From assembly GCF_030316885.1 (NCBI RefSeq), contig NZ_JASZYQ010000003.1, forward strand, positions 1 through 64,000: 64,000 nucleotides of DNA, given 5' to 3'. Below the pieces are notes generated by a model that worked only from the letters and a program-made list of their open reading frames with translations, was not told the DNA's origin and made no database searches. How positions within the stretch are numbered: position 1 is the stretch's first letter; each line of letters opens with the position of its first letter. Source of the stretch: Variovorax jilinensis (lineage in GTDB: Bacteria; Pseudomonadota; Gammaproteobacteria; Burkholderiales; Burkholderiaceae_C). The translations under genes and the position numbers were made by a program. This document shows positions 10,400 through 21,454 of this stretch, piece after piece.

Positions 10400-11974
10400 T
10401 CAGCCCCGGTGCCCGGAATCAGCCGCGGGGCGCATCCTGCGCACCGCGACGGTCCGGATGCGCTGTTCGTCGGCGTCCGTGATCTCGAACGTCAGGTCGC
10501 CATGCGACCAGCGCTCGCCGCGCGCGGGCTGGTGCCCGAGCCTGGCCTGCAGCAGGCCACCCATCGAGATGCAGCTGTCGTCCTCGCTCACCAGGTCGTC
10601 GACCTGCAGCGCCTGCTCGAGCAGCCGCAGGTCGGCGGTTCCGGCGACGGTCCAGCGGTCCGGCCCGGTGGCCTGGATCTCGAGCGTCTCGTCCTCGTCG
10701 GGAAACTCGCCGGCGATCGCCTCGAGCAGGTCGATCGGCGTGACCAGCCCGCGGAGCGCGCCGTGCTCGTCGTGGACCAGCACCAGCTGGCCGCGCGCCT
10801 TGCGCAGCACGTCGATGGTGCGGATGGCGGTCGCCGATTCGGAGACGTAGAGCGGCGGTCGCAGGCGGTCGGGATCGATCCTGCCGTGGCGCATCAGCTC
10901 GGCCAGCAGGTCCTTGGCGCGCGCCGTGCCCACGACCTCGTCGAGGGAGCCGCGGCAGACCGGGAAGATGCCGTGCGGCGTGTCCAGCAGCTGCGCCTGG
11001 ATGTCGGCCGGCGCGTCGCCGAGGTCGACCCACGAGATGTCCGATCGCAGGGTCATGATCGAGCGCACGTTGCGTTCGGCCAGCGTGAGCACGCCGCTCA
11101 CCATGTTGCGTTCCTCGGTCGCGAAGACCGGCGCCTGCGCGTCCGCACCGCCGGCCGCGTCGGTGGCCGCCAGCTGGCCATCGACGCTGCGCCCGCCGAG
11201 CAGGCGCATGACGGATTCGGCCGTGCGTTCGCGCAGCGGGCGGCGCGCCTGCGCCCGCAGGTCGTTGCGGTGGGCCCACTGGTTGAACGCCTCGATCAGG
11301 CTCGAGAAGGCGATCGCCGCGTAGAGATAGCCCTTCGGCAGATGGAAGCCCAGGCCTTCGGCGACCAGGCTCAATCCGATCATGAGCAGGAAGCTCAGGC
11401 ACAGCACCACCACGGTCGGATGCGCGTTGACGAAGCGCGTCAGCGGCTTCGAGGCCAGCAGCATGACGCCGATGGAGATCACGACCGCGGCCATCATCAC
11501 AGGCAGGTGCTGAACCATGCCGACGGCCGTGATGACCGCGTCGAGCGAGAAGACCGCGTCGAGCACCACGATCTGCGTCACCACCACCGAGAAGCTCGCG
11601 TAGGCCGCGTTCGCCGGCCGTCCGCTGGCCTGCACGCCGCCCTCGAGGCGCTCGTGCAGTTCCGTGGTGGCCTTGAAGAGCAGGAACAGGCCGCCGGCCA
11701 GCAGGATCAGGTCGCGGCCCGAGAACGAGAAGGTACCGAAGCCGAACAGCGGCGTCTTCAGCGTCACGATCCACGAAATCACCGACAGCAGCGCGAGGCG
11801 CATGAAGAGCGCGAGGCTGAGCCCGAGCACTCGGGCCTTGTCGCGCTGGTGCGGCGGCAGCTTGTCGGCCAGGATGGCGATGAAGATCAGGTTGTCGATG
11901 CCGAGGACGATCTCGAGCACGACCAGCGTCATCAGTCCCACCCATGCGGTGGGATCGGAAAGGAGTTCGATCAT
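10400..11974 (-). CDS. TerC-family membrane protein with CBS pair and transporter-associated domain (YoaE/YegH-like)
   Basis: This is an integral inner-membrane protein of 524 aa. Residues 1-235 carry the TerC domain with seven or so membrane helices and the hallmark acidic motifs [11 protein letters not shown] near residue 25 and [14 protein letters not shown] near 145. Residues about 300-425 form a CBS pair, and about 430-515 a CorC/HlyC domain. The order matches E. coli YoaE/YegH. TerC relatives have been linked to metal-ion (notably manganese) export, but the function of this CBS-bearing subgroup is not settled. Its 3' end converges on fumC. I looked for a Mn riboswitch upstream and did not find one. 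Confidence 0.88.
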   Translation of the reverse strand: MIELLSDPTAWVGLMTLVVLEIVLGIDNLIFIAILADKLPPHQRDKARVLGLSLALFMRLALLSVISWIVTLKTPLFGFGTFSFSGRDLILLAGGLFLLFKATTELHERLEGGVQASGRPANAAYASFSVVVTQIVVLDAVFSLDAVITAVGMVQHLPVMMAAVVISIGVMLLASKPLTRFVNAHPTVVVLCLSFLLMIGLSLVAEGLGFHLPKGYLYAAIAFSSLIEAFNQWAHRNDLRAQARRPLRERTAESVMRLLGGRSVDGQLAATDAAGGADAQAPVFATEERNMVSGVLTLAERNVRSIMTLRSDISWVDLGDAPADIQAQLLDTPHGIFPVCRGSLDEVVGTARAKDLLAELMRHGRIDPDRLRPPLYVSESATAIRTIDVLRKARGQLVLVHDEHGALRGLVTPIDLLEAIAGEFPDEDETLEIQATGPDRWTVAGTADLRLLEQALQVDDLVSEDDSCISMGGLLQARLGHQPARGERWSHGDLTFEITDADEQRIRTVAVRRMRPAADSGHRG

Positions 11975-12162
11975 GGGGTGGAACGCGCGGGCCGCGGGGG
12001 CCCCGGGAAGCTGGCGCAGGCCAGCGGCGGAGCGGGAGGCTCGGAGGAGGTGGTCACCTGCACGAGTCTACGCAATGGCGCGGGGTACCCCTCGAATTGG
12101 CCTTCGCCCGGGGGTGGAACCTGCCGGGCCTGCGGCTGCAGCCGCGGCCGGTCGGTCCAGGC

Positions 12163-12777
12163 TCAATGCCCGTTGGCCGACTGCGACATCAGCCTGTCGG
12201 TGTAGGCGATCGCCATGGCCGACAGCAGGAAGGTGATGTGAATGCCGGTCTGCGCGATCAGCACGCGGTCGGTGTAGTTGTCGGCATTGATGAAGGTCTT
12301 GAGCAGGTGGATCGAGCTGATGCCGATGATGGCGGTCGCCAGCTTGACCTTCAGCACCGAGGCATTGACGTGGCTCAGCCATTCGGGCTGGTCGCGGTGG
12401 CCCTCGAGGTTCATGCGGCTCACGAAGGTCTCGTAGCCGCCGACGATCACCATGATCAGCAGGTTCGAGATCATCACGACGTCGATCAGCGCCAGCACCA
12501 CCAGCATGATCACGGTCTCGTTGAGCGTGGTGACCGGTGCGGTCGTCTTGTAGCCGATGCTCGTGATCAGCGATTCCAGCGCCGGCTTGCTGCCGAAGGC
12601 GGCCTCGACCAGGTGCGTGAGCTCGACCAGGAAGTGCACCACGTACACGGCCTGCGCCACGATCAGGCCGAGGTACAGCGGCAGCTGCAGCCAGCGGCTG
12701 GCGAAGATCAGGTTGGGCAAGGGCCGAAGCGGGGAGACTTTGCCGGGGCGCGGAAGTTGGGGGTCGTCGTTGGACAT
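12163..12777 (-). CDS. UPF0114/YqhA family inner-membrane protein
   Basis: The 204-residue product resembles E. coli YqhA: a first helix near [14 protein letters not shown], a helix near [23 protein letters not shown], the conserved [11 protein letters not shown] segment, and a C-terminal pair of helices after [16 protein letters not shown]. The role of the family is unknown. The start at 12777 was chosen over an upstream ATG because the YqhA-like part begins near residue 25. It is divergent from acs; the 160-base gap between them must hold both promoters, but I could not identify convincing hexamers. Confidence 0.87.
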   Translation of the reverse strand: MSNDDPQLPRPGKVSPLRPLPNLIFASRWLQLPLYLGLIVAQAVYVVHFLVELTHLVEAAFGSKPALESLITSIGYKTTAPVTTLNETVIMLVVLALIDVVMISNLLIMVIVGGYETFVSRMNLEGHRDQPEWLSHVNASVLKVKLATAIIGISSIHLLKTFINADNYTDRVLIAQTGIHITFLLSAMAIAYTDRLMSQSANGH

Positions 12778-12940
12778 CGTGAGCGATTCTGCAATTGCGA
12801 ACAACTGTGAAATGGCGATTCTAGGGGGCGCCAACTGGGCAAAGGCCGTCAATTCACTCGTTAACATGGCCCGTCAGTCGGCCGTAAGTGCCAAACCCGA
12901 CATTACCGCCGACATCCCGATTGGCACAGGAGACAACACA

Positions 12941-14938
<1,998 letters not shown>

Positions 14939-14991
14939 GGCCCGGCGTCCCGGTTGCGCGGCGGCTTACCAACCAACCACAGGGATAAAAA

Positions 14992-15528
14992 ATGGGATTG
15001 AGAACTGCCGTCTTGCTCGTCGTCGTGCTGCTGATCGCGGCACTGGCCGCGCTGAACTGGGGCCTGCTCGCCACGCCGACCGTGATGTCGATCGGCTTCA
15101 TGCAGGTCACGGCCCCCTTCGGCCTGATCATGCTCGGACTGACGGCGTTGCTGGGCATCTTCTTCGTCGCCTACGTGGTCTACCTGCAAAGCTCGATCCT
15201 GCTCGAGACCCGTCGCCATACCAAGGAGATGCAGGCCCAGCGCGACCTGGCCGACAAGGCCGAGGCCTCGCGCTTCACCGAACTGCGTACCTTCCTCGAG
15301 ACGCAGGAAAACACCCACATGGCGCGCAATGCCGAGCGCCACGCAGCGCTGCTGGCGCGCATCGAGCAACTGGAAACGTCGGCGCGCGCGCGGGCCGAGC
15401 AGACCGACAACTCGATCGCCGCCCACATGGGCCAGCTGGAAGACCGCTTCGAGCGCCGGGCCGCGATCGTGGCCGCGCCGGTGGTCGAGACGCAGCCGCC
15501 GGCGGTGGGCTTCCCGCCCGCCGTCTGA
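14992..15528 (+). CDS. LapA-domain (DUF1049) membrane protein with coiled-coil tail
   Basis: Two hydrophobic helices (about residues 3-25 and 40-64) form the LapA domain; a long charged, probably coiled-coil region (about 65-150) and a Pro/Val-rich end follow. In enterobacteria LapA works with LapB in lipopolysaccharide assembly, but no lapB is next to this gene and the tail is longer than in E. coli LapA (about 102 aa against 178 here), so shared function is only a guess. It starts 53 bases after acs and may be co-transcribed. A GGGAT sequence precedes the ATG. Confidence 0.8.
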   Translation: MGLRTAVLLVVVLLIAALAALNWGLLATPTVMSIGFMQVTAPFGLIMLGLTALLGIFFVAYVVYLQSSILLETRRHTKEMQAQRDLADKAEASRFTELRTFLETQENTHMARNAERHAALLARIEQLETSARARAEQTDNSIAAHMGQLEDRFERRAAIVAAPVVETQPPAVGFPPAV

Positions 15529-15567
15529 GCGCCGCCTGCCTGCGCCGCTTCGACGTCCTCCGGCCCG

Positions 15568-15873
15568 CTACTTGGTCGACAGCACCCAGGCCGCGAGCTT
15601 CTTGGCGTCGGCTTCGCTGACCTGGTTGTTGGCAGGCATCGGGACCGGGCCCCACACGCCCGAGCCACCCTTCATGATCTTGGTCGCCATCAGGTCGACC
15701 GCATTCTTGTCGTCCTTGTACTTGGCAGCCACGTCCTTGAACGACGGCCCGAGGACCTTGCGGTCGACCGCATGGCAGCTCATGCAGTTCTTGGAGGTGG
15801 CGAGCGCCAGGTCGGCCATCGCGGGCGTGGCGCCGATGAGACTGACGGCGACGAGGAAGAGCGCTTTTTTCAT
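15568..15873 (-). CDS. Small class I cytochrome c (c551/c552 type)
   Basis: It is a periplasmic electron carrier. Residues 1-20 are a Sec signal ending in AMA. The haem-binding CMSCH motif is at residues 30-34, and the distal ligand is Met79 in GPVPMPANN. At 101 aa it is the usual size for monohaem c551/c552, with the conserved final helix AKKLAAWVLS. It converges on the LapA-domain gene. No oxidase or reductase gene is adjacent, so its partner is unknown. Confidence 0.93.
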   Translation of the reverse strand: MKKALFLVAVSLIGATPAMADLALATSKNCMSCHAVDRKVLGPSFKDVAAKYKDDKNAVDLMATKIMKGGSGVWGPVPMPANNQVSEADAKKLAAWVLSTK

Positions 15874-15978
15874 GGAGTCCGGGGGCGTGGGGCGTTAAAG
15901 TCGATCCGACGCGATTGTAGGCAGGGGCGACTTACCGCCTTGCCGGCCGCGCACCTCACTCAAACGGAGAAGTTCGCG

Positions 15979-16227
15979 ATGTGGTTTCTGCTGCTGGGCC
16001 TGCTCGGTGTCGCCCTCAAGTACCTCGAGATCGGCTTCGTCGCCAACTTGAGCTGGTGGATCGTGCTGATCCCCTTCGCGCTCGCGATCGCCTGGTGGTC
16101 CTGGGCCGATTCCTCGGGCTACACCAAGCGCAAGGTGGTCGAGAAGGAAGACCGGCGACGCCAGGACCGCATCGATCGCCAGCGCAGCAACCTTGGGATG
16201 CTGAACAGCCGCTCGCGGAGGAAGTAG
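15979..16227 (+). CDS. Small Trp-rich protein (TIGR04438-like)
   Basis: This 82-residue protein starts MWFLLLGLLGVALK, has two short membrane segments with Trp clusters (SWWIVLIPFALAIAWWSWAD), and ends in a strongly basic, highly charged tail. It matches my recollection of the betaproteobacterial family described as small Trp-rich protein, whose function is unknown. The start has GGAGA ten bases upstream. It sits alone, divergent from the cytochrome c gene and convergent with ilvD, and is followed by a palindromic element. Confidence 0.82.
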   Translation: MWFLLLGLLGVALKYLEIGFVANLSWWIVLIPFALAIAWWSWADSSGYTKRKVVEKEDRRRQDRIDRQRSNLGMLNSRSRRK

Positions 16228-16379
16228 GCTCGCCCCCCAGGTTGGCTCACTGCGTGTAGCCGCCCACCCCCCTGACCGGGGGGCAATCCCTATGGCCCGG
16301 CAAAGCCGGTTCCATGGGATTTCTCGAAGGGGCCTGCCTTCGGCGGCCGCGCGGCATGCGCAGGCTTGTCGCTTTGCGA
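16228..16379. repeat. Palindrome-rich intergenic element, REP-like, between convergent genes
   Basis: Two hairpins lie close together. One is CCCCCC / GGGGGG (16267-16272 with 16278-16283). The other is an interrupted inverted repeat spanning 16286-16320, ATCCC-ATGG-CCGGC against GCCGG-CCAT-GGGAT. From memory the element resembles extragenic sequences scattered in Variovorax and relatives; copy number cannot be checked here because I found only one copy in the window. It may also end transcription from both sides. Confidence 0.55.
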
Positions 16380-18074
16380 TCAGTAGTTGTCCAGCACCGC
16401 GCCCGAGCTCGCGCTCGAGGCGTTGAACGCGAACTTGGCCTGCACGCCGCGCGTGTAGCGTGGGGCGGGGGCCTTCCAGCCTTCGCGGCGCCTGGCCAGT
16501 TCCGCTTCGGGCACGTTCAGTTCGAGCTTCAGCTCGTGCGCGTCGATGGTGATCGAGTCGCCCTCATTGACGAAGGCGATCGTGCCACCGGCTGCCGCCT
16601 CGGGTGCCACGTGGCCGACCACCATGCCCCAGGTTCCGCCTGAGAAGCGGCCGTCCGTGATGAGGCCCACCGATTCGCCGAGGCCGGCGCCGATCAGCGC
16701 GCCCGTGGGCGCCAGCATTTCGGGCATGCCGGGGCCGCCCTTGGGACCCAGGTAGCGCAGCACCATCACGTCGCCGGCCACGATCTTGCCGGCCAGGATG
16801 GCCTGCAGCGCCGACTGCTCGTCGTCGAAAACCCGCGCCGGGCCGGTGATGACCGGGTTCTTGAGGCCCGTGATCTTTGCCACCGCGCCCTCGGGCGACA
16901 GGTTGCCCTTGAGGATCGCGAGGTGGCCCTCGGCGTACATCGGCTTGTCGATCGGGCGGATCACGTCCTGGTCGGCGCGCGGCACGTCGGGCACGTCGGC
17001 GAGCACCTCGGCGATGGTCTGGCCGGTGATCGTGATGCAGTCGCCGTGCAGCAGGCCGGCCTTGAGCAGCACCTTCATGACCTGCGGAACGCCGCCGGCC
17101 TGATGCAGGTCGACCGCCAGATACTTGCCGCTCGGCTTCAGGTCGCACAGCACCGGGACCTTCTTGCGCATGCGCTCGAAGTCGTCGATCGACCAGTCCA
17201 CGCCGGCCGCATGGGCGATCGCCAGGAAGTGCAGCACCGCATTGGTCGAGCCGCCGGTGGCCATGATCACCGCCACCGCGTTCTCGATCGCCTTCTTGGT
17301 CACGATGTCGCGCGGCTTCAGGTCTTTCTTGATCGCCTCGATCAGCACCTTGGCCGATTCCCTGGCCGAGTTCTGCTTCTCGTCATGCGGATTGGCCATG
17401 GTGGACGAGTAGGGCAGCGACATGCCGAGGGCCTCGAAGGCGCTCGACATGGTGTTGGCGGTGTACATGCCGCCGCAGGAGCCGGTGCCGGGAATGGCGC
17501 GCATCTCGATCTCGCGCAGGTCCTCGTCGCTCAGGTTGCCGGCCGCGTTCTGGCCGACCGCCTCGAAGACGCTCACGATGTTCAGGTCCTGCCCCTTGTA
17601 GCGGCCCGGCAGGATGGTGCCGCCGTAGACGTAGATGGCCGGCACGTTGGCGCGCAGCATGCCCATCATGCCGCCCGGCATGTTCTTGTCGCAGCCGCCG
17701 ACCACCAGCACGCCGTCCATCCACTGGCCGCCGACGCAGGTTTCGATGCAGTCGGAGATCACCTCGCGGCTGACCAGCGAGTACTTCATGCCCTCGGTGC
17801 CCATCGCCATGCCGTCGGAGATGGTGGGCGTGCCGAACACCTGCGCGTTGCCGCCGGCTTCCTCGATGCCTGCGATGGCCGCGTCGGCCAGCTTCTGCAG
17901 GCCCGAATTGCAGGGCGTGATGGTGCTGTGCCCGTTGGCGACGCCGACCATCGGCTTCTTGAAGTCGCCTTCCTCGTAGCCCATGGCGTAGAACATCGAG
18001 CGGTTCGGCGCGCGGCTCTTGCCTTCGACGATGTTGGCGCTGCGGCGGTTGATCTGGATCGTTTTGGTGTCCAT
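16380..18074 (-). CDS. ilvD: Dihydroxy-acid dehydratase
   Basis: It dehydrates 2,3-dihydroxy-isovalerate and its homologue in valine, isoleucine and leucine synthesis, using an iron-sulfur cluster. The 564 aa protein has the IlvD/Edd signatures with cluster cysteines in [19 protein letters not shown] and [15 protein letters not shown], and the C-terminal [16 protein letters not shown] motif. The start at 18074 begins the conserved [19 protein letters not shown] segment; an upstream ATG at 18143 would run into the divergent LysR promoter region. The gene is divergent from a LysR regulator that may control it. Confidence 0.96.
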   Translation of the reverse strand: MDTKTIQINRRSANIVEGKSRAPNRSMFYAMGYEEGDFKKPMVGVANGHSTITPCNSGLQKLADAAIAGIEEAGGNAQVFGTPTISDGMAMGTEGMKYSLVSREVISDCIETCVGGQWMDGVLVVGGCDKNMPGGMMGMLRANVPAIYVYGGTILPGRYKGQDLNIVSVFEAVGQNAAGNLSDEDLREIEMRAIPGTGSCGGMYTANTMSSAFEALGMSLPYSSTMANPHDEKQNSARESAKVLIEAIKKDLKPRDIVTKKAIENAVAVIMATGGSTNAVLHFLAIAHAAGVDWSIDDFERMRKKVPVLCDLKPSGKYLAVDLHQAGGVPQVMKVLLKAGLLHGDCITITGQTIAEVLADVPDVPRADQDVIRPIDKPMYAEGHLAILKGNLSPEGAVAKITGLKNPVITGPARVFDDEQSALQAILAGKIVAGDVMVLRYLGPKGGPGMPEMLAPTGALIGAGLGESVGLITDGRFSGGTWGMVVGHVAPEAAAGGTIAFVNEGDSITIDAHELKLELNVPEAELARRREGWKAPAPRYTRGVQAKFAFNASSASSGAVLDNY

Positions 18075-18126
18075 CGTGCTTCTCGTGTTCTGGATTCGGG
18101 GGACGCCAAGTATCCGACGATTGATT

Positions 18127-18140
18127 GATTGGTTCCAATC
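18127..18140. promoter_or_regulatory. Perfect 14-base palindrome in the ilvD/LysR divergent promoter
   Basis: GATTGGTTCCAATC is its own reverse complement. It lies in the 98-base gap between ilvD and the divergent LysR gene, a usual place for a LysR-type binding site, and contains T-N11-A spacing. This is a candidate operator only. Confidence 0.5.
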
Positions 18141-18159
18141 CATTTTTCATGCCTGATTG

Positions 18160-18174
18160 ATATGCTCGGCATAT
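18160..18174. promoter_or_regulatory. Dyad ATATGC-TCG-GCATAT overlapping the LysR start codon
   Basis: A perfect 6+3+6 inverted repeat covers the bases just before the LysR gene and the first two bases of its ATG (18173). No Shine-Dalgarno sequence is visible. The dyad could serve autoregulation or form a hairpin that controls initiation. Confidence 0.45.
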
Positions 18175-19132
18175 GAAAGAACCCTTGATCGACCTGCGAG
18201 CCTGGCGCCAGTTCGTGGCCGTCGCCGAGGAATTGCACTTCGGCCGGGCGGCGCTGCGGCTGCACATGACGCAGCCGCCGGTCACGCAGGCGATCGCCCT
18301 GCTCGAGAAGACCCTCGGCGTGCAGCTGTTCGACCGGACGCAGCGCCGGGTCGCGCTGACGCCGGCCGGCGAGGCGCTGCTGCCCGAGGTGCGCGAACTT
18401 CTGGTGCGCGCCCAGGCGCTGCCGGCGCGGGCCCGGGCCGCGGCCGCGGGCGAGGAGGGCAGGGTGCGCCTGGCCTTCGTCTCGACCATCGGCTTCGAGC
18501 AGCTCCCGAGCTGGGTGCGGGCCTTTCGCGCGCAGAGCCCGAAGGTGGTGCTGGAACTGGTCGAGGCCACCGGCGACGTGCAGCTGCGCGAACTGGAGCG
18601 CGGCGCCATCGATGCCGGCCTGATGCTGCATTCGCCGGGCTTCGCTCCGCCCGGCCTGCGGCATCTGCGCGTTGCGGTCGAACCGATGGTGCTGGCGCTG
18701 CCGGCGCACCATCCGCTCGCGGACGTCCCCGCCGGAGCCGGCGCGGCGGCGTGGGACTGGGATGCGGTGCTCGACGAGCCGCTGGTGATCTTTCCGCGCC
18801 GCATCGCACCTTCGCTGCACGACGCGGTGTTCGGGCTCTACCACGCGGCCGGCAAGCTGCCTCAGGTGGCGCAGGAGGCGATCCAGATGCAGACCATCGT
18901 CAACCTGGTGTCGGCCGGACTGGGCCTGGCCTGGGTGCCCGAGAGCGTGATGCAGTTCCGGCGGCCCGGCGTGGTCTACCGGATGCCCGAAGGGCGCGCG
19001 GGTCGCGCTGCCCGCGGCAGGAAGGGGCCTGCGGTGCCCGTGTGCGAGACCAGCCTGGTCTGGCGCGACGCCGACCAGCATCCGGCGCTCGATCGCTTCG
19101 TGGCCTTCGTCAGCGAGGGCATGGCCGGCTGA
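18173..19132 (+). CDS. LysR-family transcriptional regulator
   Basis: It is a cytoplasmic DNA-binding regulator. Residues 1-65 form the LysR winged helix-turn-helix (WRQFVAVAEELHFGRAALRLHMTQPPVTQAI), and about 95-310 the periplasmic-binding-protein-like effector domain. At 319 aa it is typical, with an insertion rich in Gly and Arg near residue 280. The effector is unknown. The divergent position relative to ilvD suggests that it may regulate ilvD, but nothing in the sequence proves it. The ATG lacks a clear ribosome binding site and is part of a dyad. Confidence 0.9.
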   Translation: MKEPLIDLRAWRQFVAVAEELHFGRAALRLHMTQPPVTQAIALLEKTLGVQLFDRTQRRVALTPAGEALLPEVRELLVRAQALPARARAAAAGEEGRVRLAFVSTIGFEQLPSWVRAFRAQSPKVVLELVEATGDVQLRELERGAIDAGLMLHSPGFAPPGLRHLRVAVEPMVLALPAHHPLADVPAGAGAAAWDWDAVLDEPLVIFPRRIAPSLHDAVFGLYHAAGKLPQVAQEAIQMQTIVNLVSAGLGLAWVPESVMQFRRPGVVYRMPEGRAGRAARGRKGPAVPVCETSLVWRDADQHPALDRFVAFVSEGMAG

Positions 19133-19147
19133 CGCAGGGCCCTGCGA

Positions 19148-19615
19148 TCAGGAGGCCTGCGCCTGCAGGTAGTTCTGGAGGCCCATCAGGTCGATCAGGC
19201 CGATCTGCTTCTCCAGCCAGTAGGCGTGGTCTTCCTCGGTGTCGCGCAACTGGGCCAGCAACATGTCGCGGCTCACGTAGTCGCTCGCGCTTTCGCACAG
19301 CGCGATGCCTTGCTGCAGGGCCGCGCGCACCTCGTACTCGGTCGCCAGGTCCTTGCGCAGCATCTCGGGCACGGTGAGGCCGGGCGTGAAGTCGTTCGGG
19401 CGCATGTCGGGCACGCCGCCGAGCATCAGGATGCGGCGGATCAGCGCGTCGGCGTGTTGCGTCTCTTCCTGCATCTCGTGGTCGAGGCGGGTGTAGAGCT
19501 TCACGAAGCCCTGGTCCTCGTAGAGGCGCGAATGGATGAAGTACTGGTCGCGCGCGGCCAGTTCACCGCGCACCAGTTGCTTGAGATAGTCGACGACTTG
19601 GGGGTTTCCCTGCAT
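19148..19615 (-). CDS. bfr: Bacterioferritin, haem-ligand Met replaced
   Basis: It stores iron in a 24-subunit cytoplasmic shell. The ferroxidase ligands are all present: Glu18, Glu51, His54, Glu93, Glu127 and His130. The C-terminal GLQNYLQAQ is the Bfr hallmark. The residue equivalent to Met52, which ligates the inter-subunit haem in E. coli Bfr, is Thr here (EETQH). The subunit therefore probably does not bind haem in the usual way, or it mixes with another subunit encoded elsewhere. The start at 19615 gives 155 aa, the normal length; upstream in-frame ATGs would overlap the divergent lgt. Confidence 0.93.
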   Translation of the reverse strand: MQGNPQVVDYLKQLVRGELAARDQYFIHSRLYEDQGFVKLYTRLDHEMQEETQHADALIRRILMLGGVPDMRPNDFTPGLTVPEMLRKDLATEYEVRAALQQGIALCESASDYVSRDMLLAQLRDTEEDHAYWLEKQIGLIDLMGLQNYLQAQAS

Positions 19616-19754
19616 GAGCAGCCTGCGTTCTTGTTGTAGGAGGCCGCAATTGTCGCGGCGAAAGGCGGTGGCGGGGGGCATGCCCCCATGTCGCCGGTCT
19701 GGATGGGCCTGGGACTCAGAAGCGTTCGCATTCGGGGGCGGCACAATCGCTGCC

Positions 19755-20582
19755 ATGCTCATGTATCCGCAGATCAATCCCGTCGCGCTGCAGCTCGGAC
19801 CGGTCGCCATCCACTGGTATGGCCTGACCTACCTGGCCGCCTTCGCGCTGTTCTATTTCCTCGGCACGCGCCGGCTTCGCCACGAGCCCTTCCGCTCGAT
19901 CACCGGGCCCGGCGCATGGACGCGCAAGGACGTGGAGGACATCCTGTTCCTCGGCGTGATGGGCGTCATCGTCGGCGGCCGGCTCGGCTACTGCCTGTTC
20001 TACAAGCCGGGCCACTACCTCACGCATCCGCTCGAGATCTTCTTCATCTGGCAGGGCGGCATGAGCTTCCATGGCGGGCTGCTCGGCGTGATCGCCTCGA
20101 TGGTGTGGTTCTCGCGCTCGCGCGGGCGGCCGTTCTGGCAGGTGATGGACTTCGTCGCGCCGTGCGTGCCCACGGGGCTGGCGGCGGGCCGGGTCGGCAA
20201 CTTCATCAACGGCGAACTGTGGGGCCGCTTCAGCAGCCCCGAACTGCCCTGGGGCATGGTGTTCCCGCAGAGCGGCTCGATGCTGGCCCGCCATGCGTCG
20301 CAGGTCTACCAGTTCCTGCTCGAGGGTCTGCTGCTGTTCGTCGTGCTGTGGCTCTACGCGCGCCGCGACCGCGGCGAGCGCCGCGTGTCGGCGGTGTTCC
20401 TGATCGGCTACGGCCTGATGCGCTTCATCGCCGAATACTTCCGCGAGCCCGACGATTTCCTGGGGCTGCTGGCGCTCAACATGAGCATGGGCCAGTGGCT
20501 GTGCGTGCCGATGATCGCGTTCGGCATCTGGCTCTATGCGAGCGCGCGGCCGGCACGTGCAGGGGTGCCGGCGCGCGGGTGA
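19755..20582 (+). CDS. lgt: Prolipoprotein diacylglyceryl transferase
   Basis: It transfers the diacylglyceryl group from phosphatidylglycerol to the lipobox Cys of prolipoproteins in the inner membrane. It has several membrane helices and the family motifs HWYGLTY near the N-terminus (with the conserved His), GGMSFHGGL, and [14 protein letters not shown] (the Lgt signature with the essential Asn/Arg). At 275 aa it is of normal length. An ATG at 19761 is an alternative start. It is divergent from bfr; the gap contains a GGGGGC/GCCCCC palindrome (19674-19687) of unknown role. Confidence 0.95.
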   Translation: MLMYPQINPVALQLGPVAIHWYGLTYLAAFALFYFLGTRRLRHEPFRSITGPGAWTRKDVEDILFLGVMGVIVGGRLGYCLFYKPGHYLTHPLEIFFIWQGGMSFHGGLLGVIASMVWFSRSRGRPFWQVMDFVAPCVPTGLAAGRVGNFINGELWGRFSSPELPWGMVFPQSGSMLARHASQVYQFLLEGLLLFVVLWLYARRDRGERRVSAVFLIGYGLMRFIAEYFREPDDFLGLLALNMSMGQWLCVPMIAFGIWLYASARPARAGVPARG

Positions 20583-20728
20583 TGCACAGCGCCGCGGGAG
20601 GCGCCGGCAGAGGATCGACGGGTTCGTGCGTCGGGTTGCAACGCCGTTTTCCGTCGGCAGGGTTTCGGCATGGATTTGCCGCGCGAGGTTGCGGCGCCCT
20701 GCAGGGTATGTCCGGACGCCCGCAGCCA

Positions 20729-20770
20729 TTGCGCCCGGGCGCCTCCTGCTTTCATAATTACGCGTAATTA
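20729..20770 (+). promoter_or_regulatory. Promoter and overlapping operator of the malonate operon
   Basis: TTGCGC (20729-20734) and CATAAT (20753-20758), 18 bases apart, form a plausible sigma70 promoter. The perfect 16-base palindrome TAATTACGCGTAATTA (20755-20770) overlaps the -10 box and predicted start site, and a second palindrome CGTAATTACG (20763-20772) overlaps it. This is the expected design for repression by the GntR protein encoded immediately downstream. Confidence 0.68.
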
Positions 20771-20785
20771 CGAACGTAGCCGCCC

Positions 20786-21454
20786 ATGCGCCTGGTCCAG
20801 AACTCCCTGCACGACGAAGTCTCGGCGACGCTGCGCGAGCAGATCTTCAGCGGCCAGCTGGCGCCCGGCAGTTTCCTGGACGAGGCGGCCCTCTGCGAGC
20901 GGCTCGAAATCTCGCGCACGCCCTTGCGCGAGGCGCTCAAGGTGCTCACGGCCGAAGGGCTGCTGCGCCACGAGCCGCGGCGCGGCTGCTTCGTGGCCGA
21001 GGTGACGCAACGCGACCTCGACGAGATCTTTCCCGTGATCGCGCTGCTCGAGGGGCGCTGCGCCTGGGAGGCCGCGCGCAACGCGAGCGATGCCGACCTC
21101 GAGGCACTCGATGCGCTGCACGACCGGCTCGCGAAGCACGCGCGTGCGCGCCGCATCAACGACTACTACGCGACCAACTTCGCCATCCACGAGGCGATCA
21201 TCATGCTGGCCGACAACCGCTGGCTGGCCCAGGTGATCGGCGACCTGCGCAAGATCCTCAAGCTCGCGCGGCTGCAGCAGCTGCATGCGCCCGGGCGCCT
21301 CGACCAGAGCCTGTCCGAGCACCTCGCGGTGTTCGCCGCGCTCAAGGCGCGCGACAGCGACGGCGCCGAGGCTGCCATGCGCACCCACTTGAACCGCCAG
21401 CGCGAGGCCCTGCGGGCGGTCGCGCTGCAACAGAAGGCCAAGCTCATCTCATGA
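20786..21454 (+). CDS. GntR-family (FadR/FCD) regulator, probable MatR-like malonate regulator
   Basis: Residues 1-70 form the GntR winged helix (ISRTPLREALKVLTAEGLL is the recognition region). The rest is an all-helical FCD effector domain with metal-site His residues (HEAIIM, SEHLAVF, MRTHL). At 222 aa it is typical. Its stop overlaps the start of malonyl-CoA decarboxylase as ATGA, so it is translated with that operon. Rhizobial MatR has the same domain type and position. I infer that it represses the operon until malonate or malonyl-CoA is present. A palindrome 16 bases upstream of the start is its likely site. Confidence 0.88.
   Translation: MRLVQNSLHDEVSATLREQIFSGQLAPGSFLDEAALCERLEISRTPLREALKVLTAEGLLRHEPRRGCFVAEVTQRDLDEIFPVIALLEGRCAWEAARNASDADLEALDALHDRLAKHARARRINDYYATNFAIHEAIIMLADNRWLAQVIGDLRKILKLARLQQLHAPGRLDQSLSEHLAVFAALKARDSDGAEAAMRTHLNRQREALRAVALQQKAKLIS

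Noticed and set aside
11975..12162. Possible Mn-sensing (yybP-ykoY) riboswitch upstream of the TerC-family gene
   Set aside because: Some TerC-type genes have one, but I could not find the conserved core sequences here; only G+C-rich short hairpins are present.
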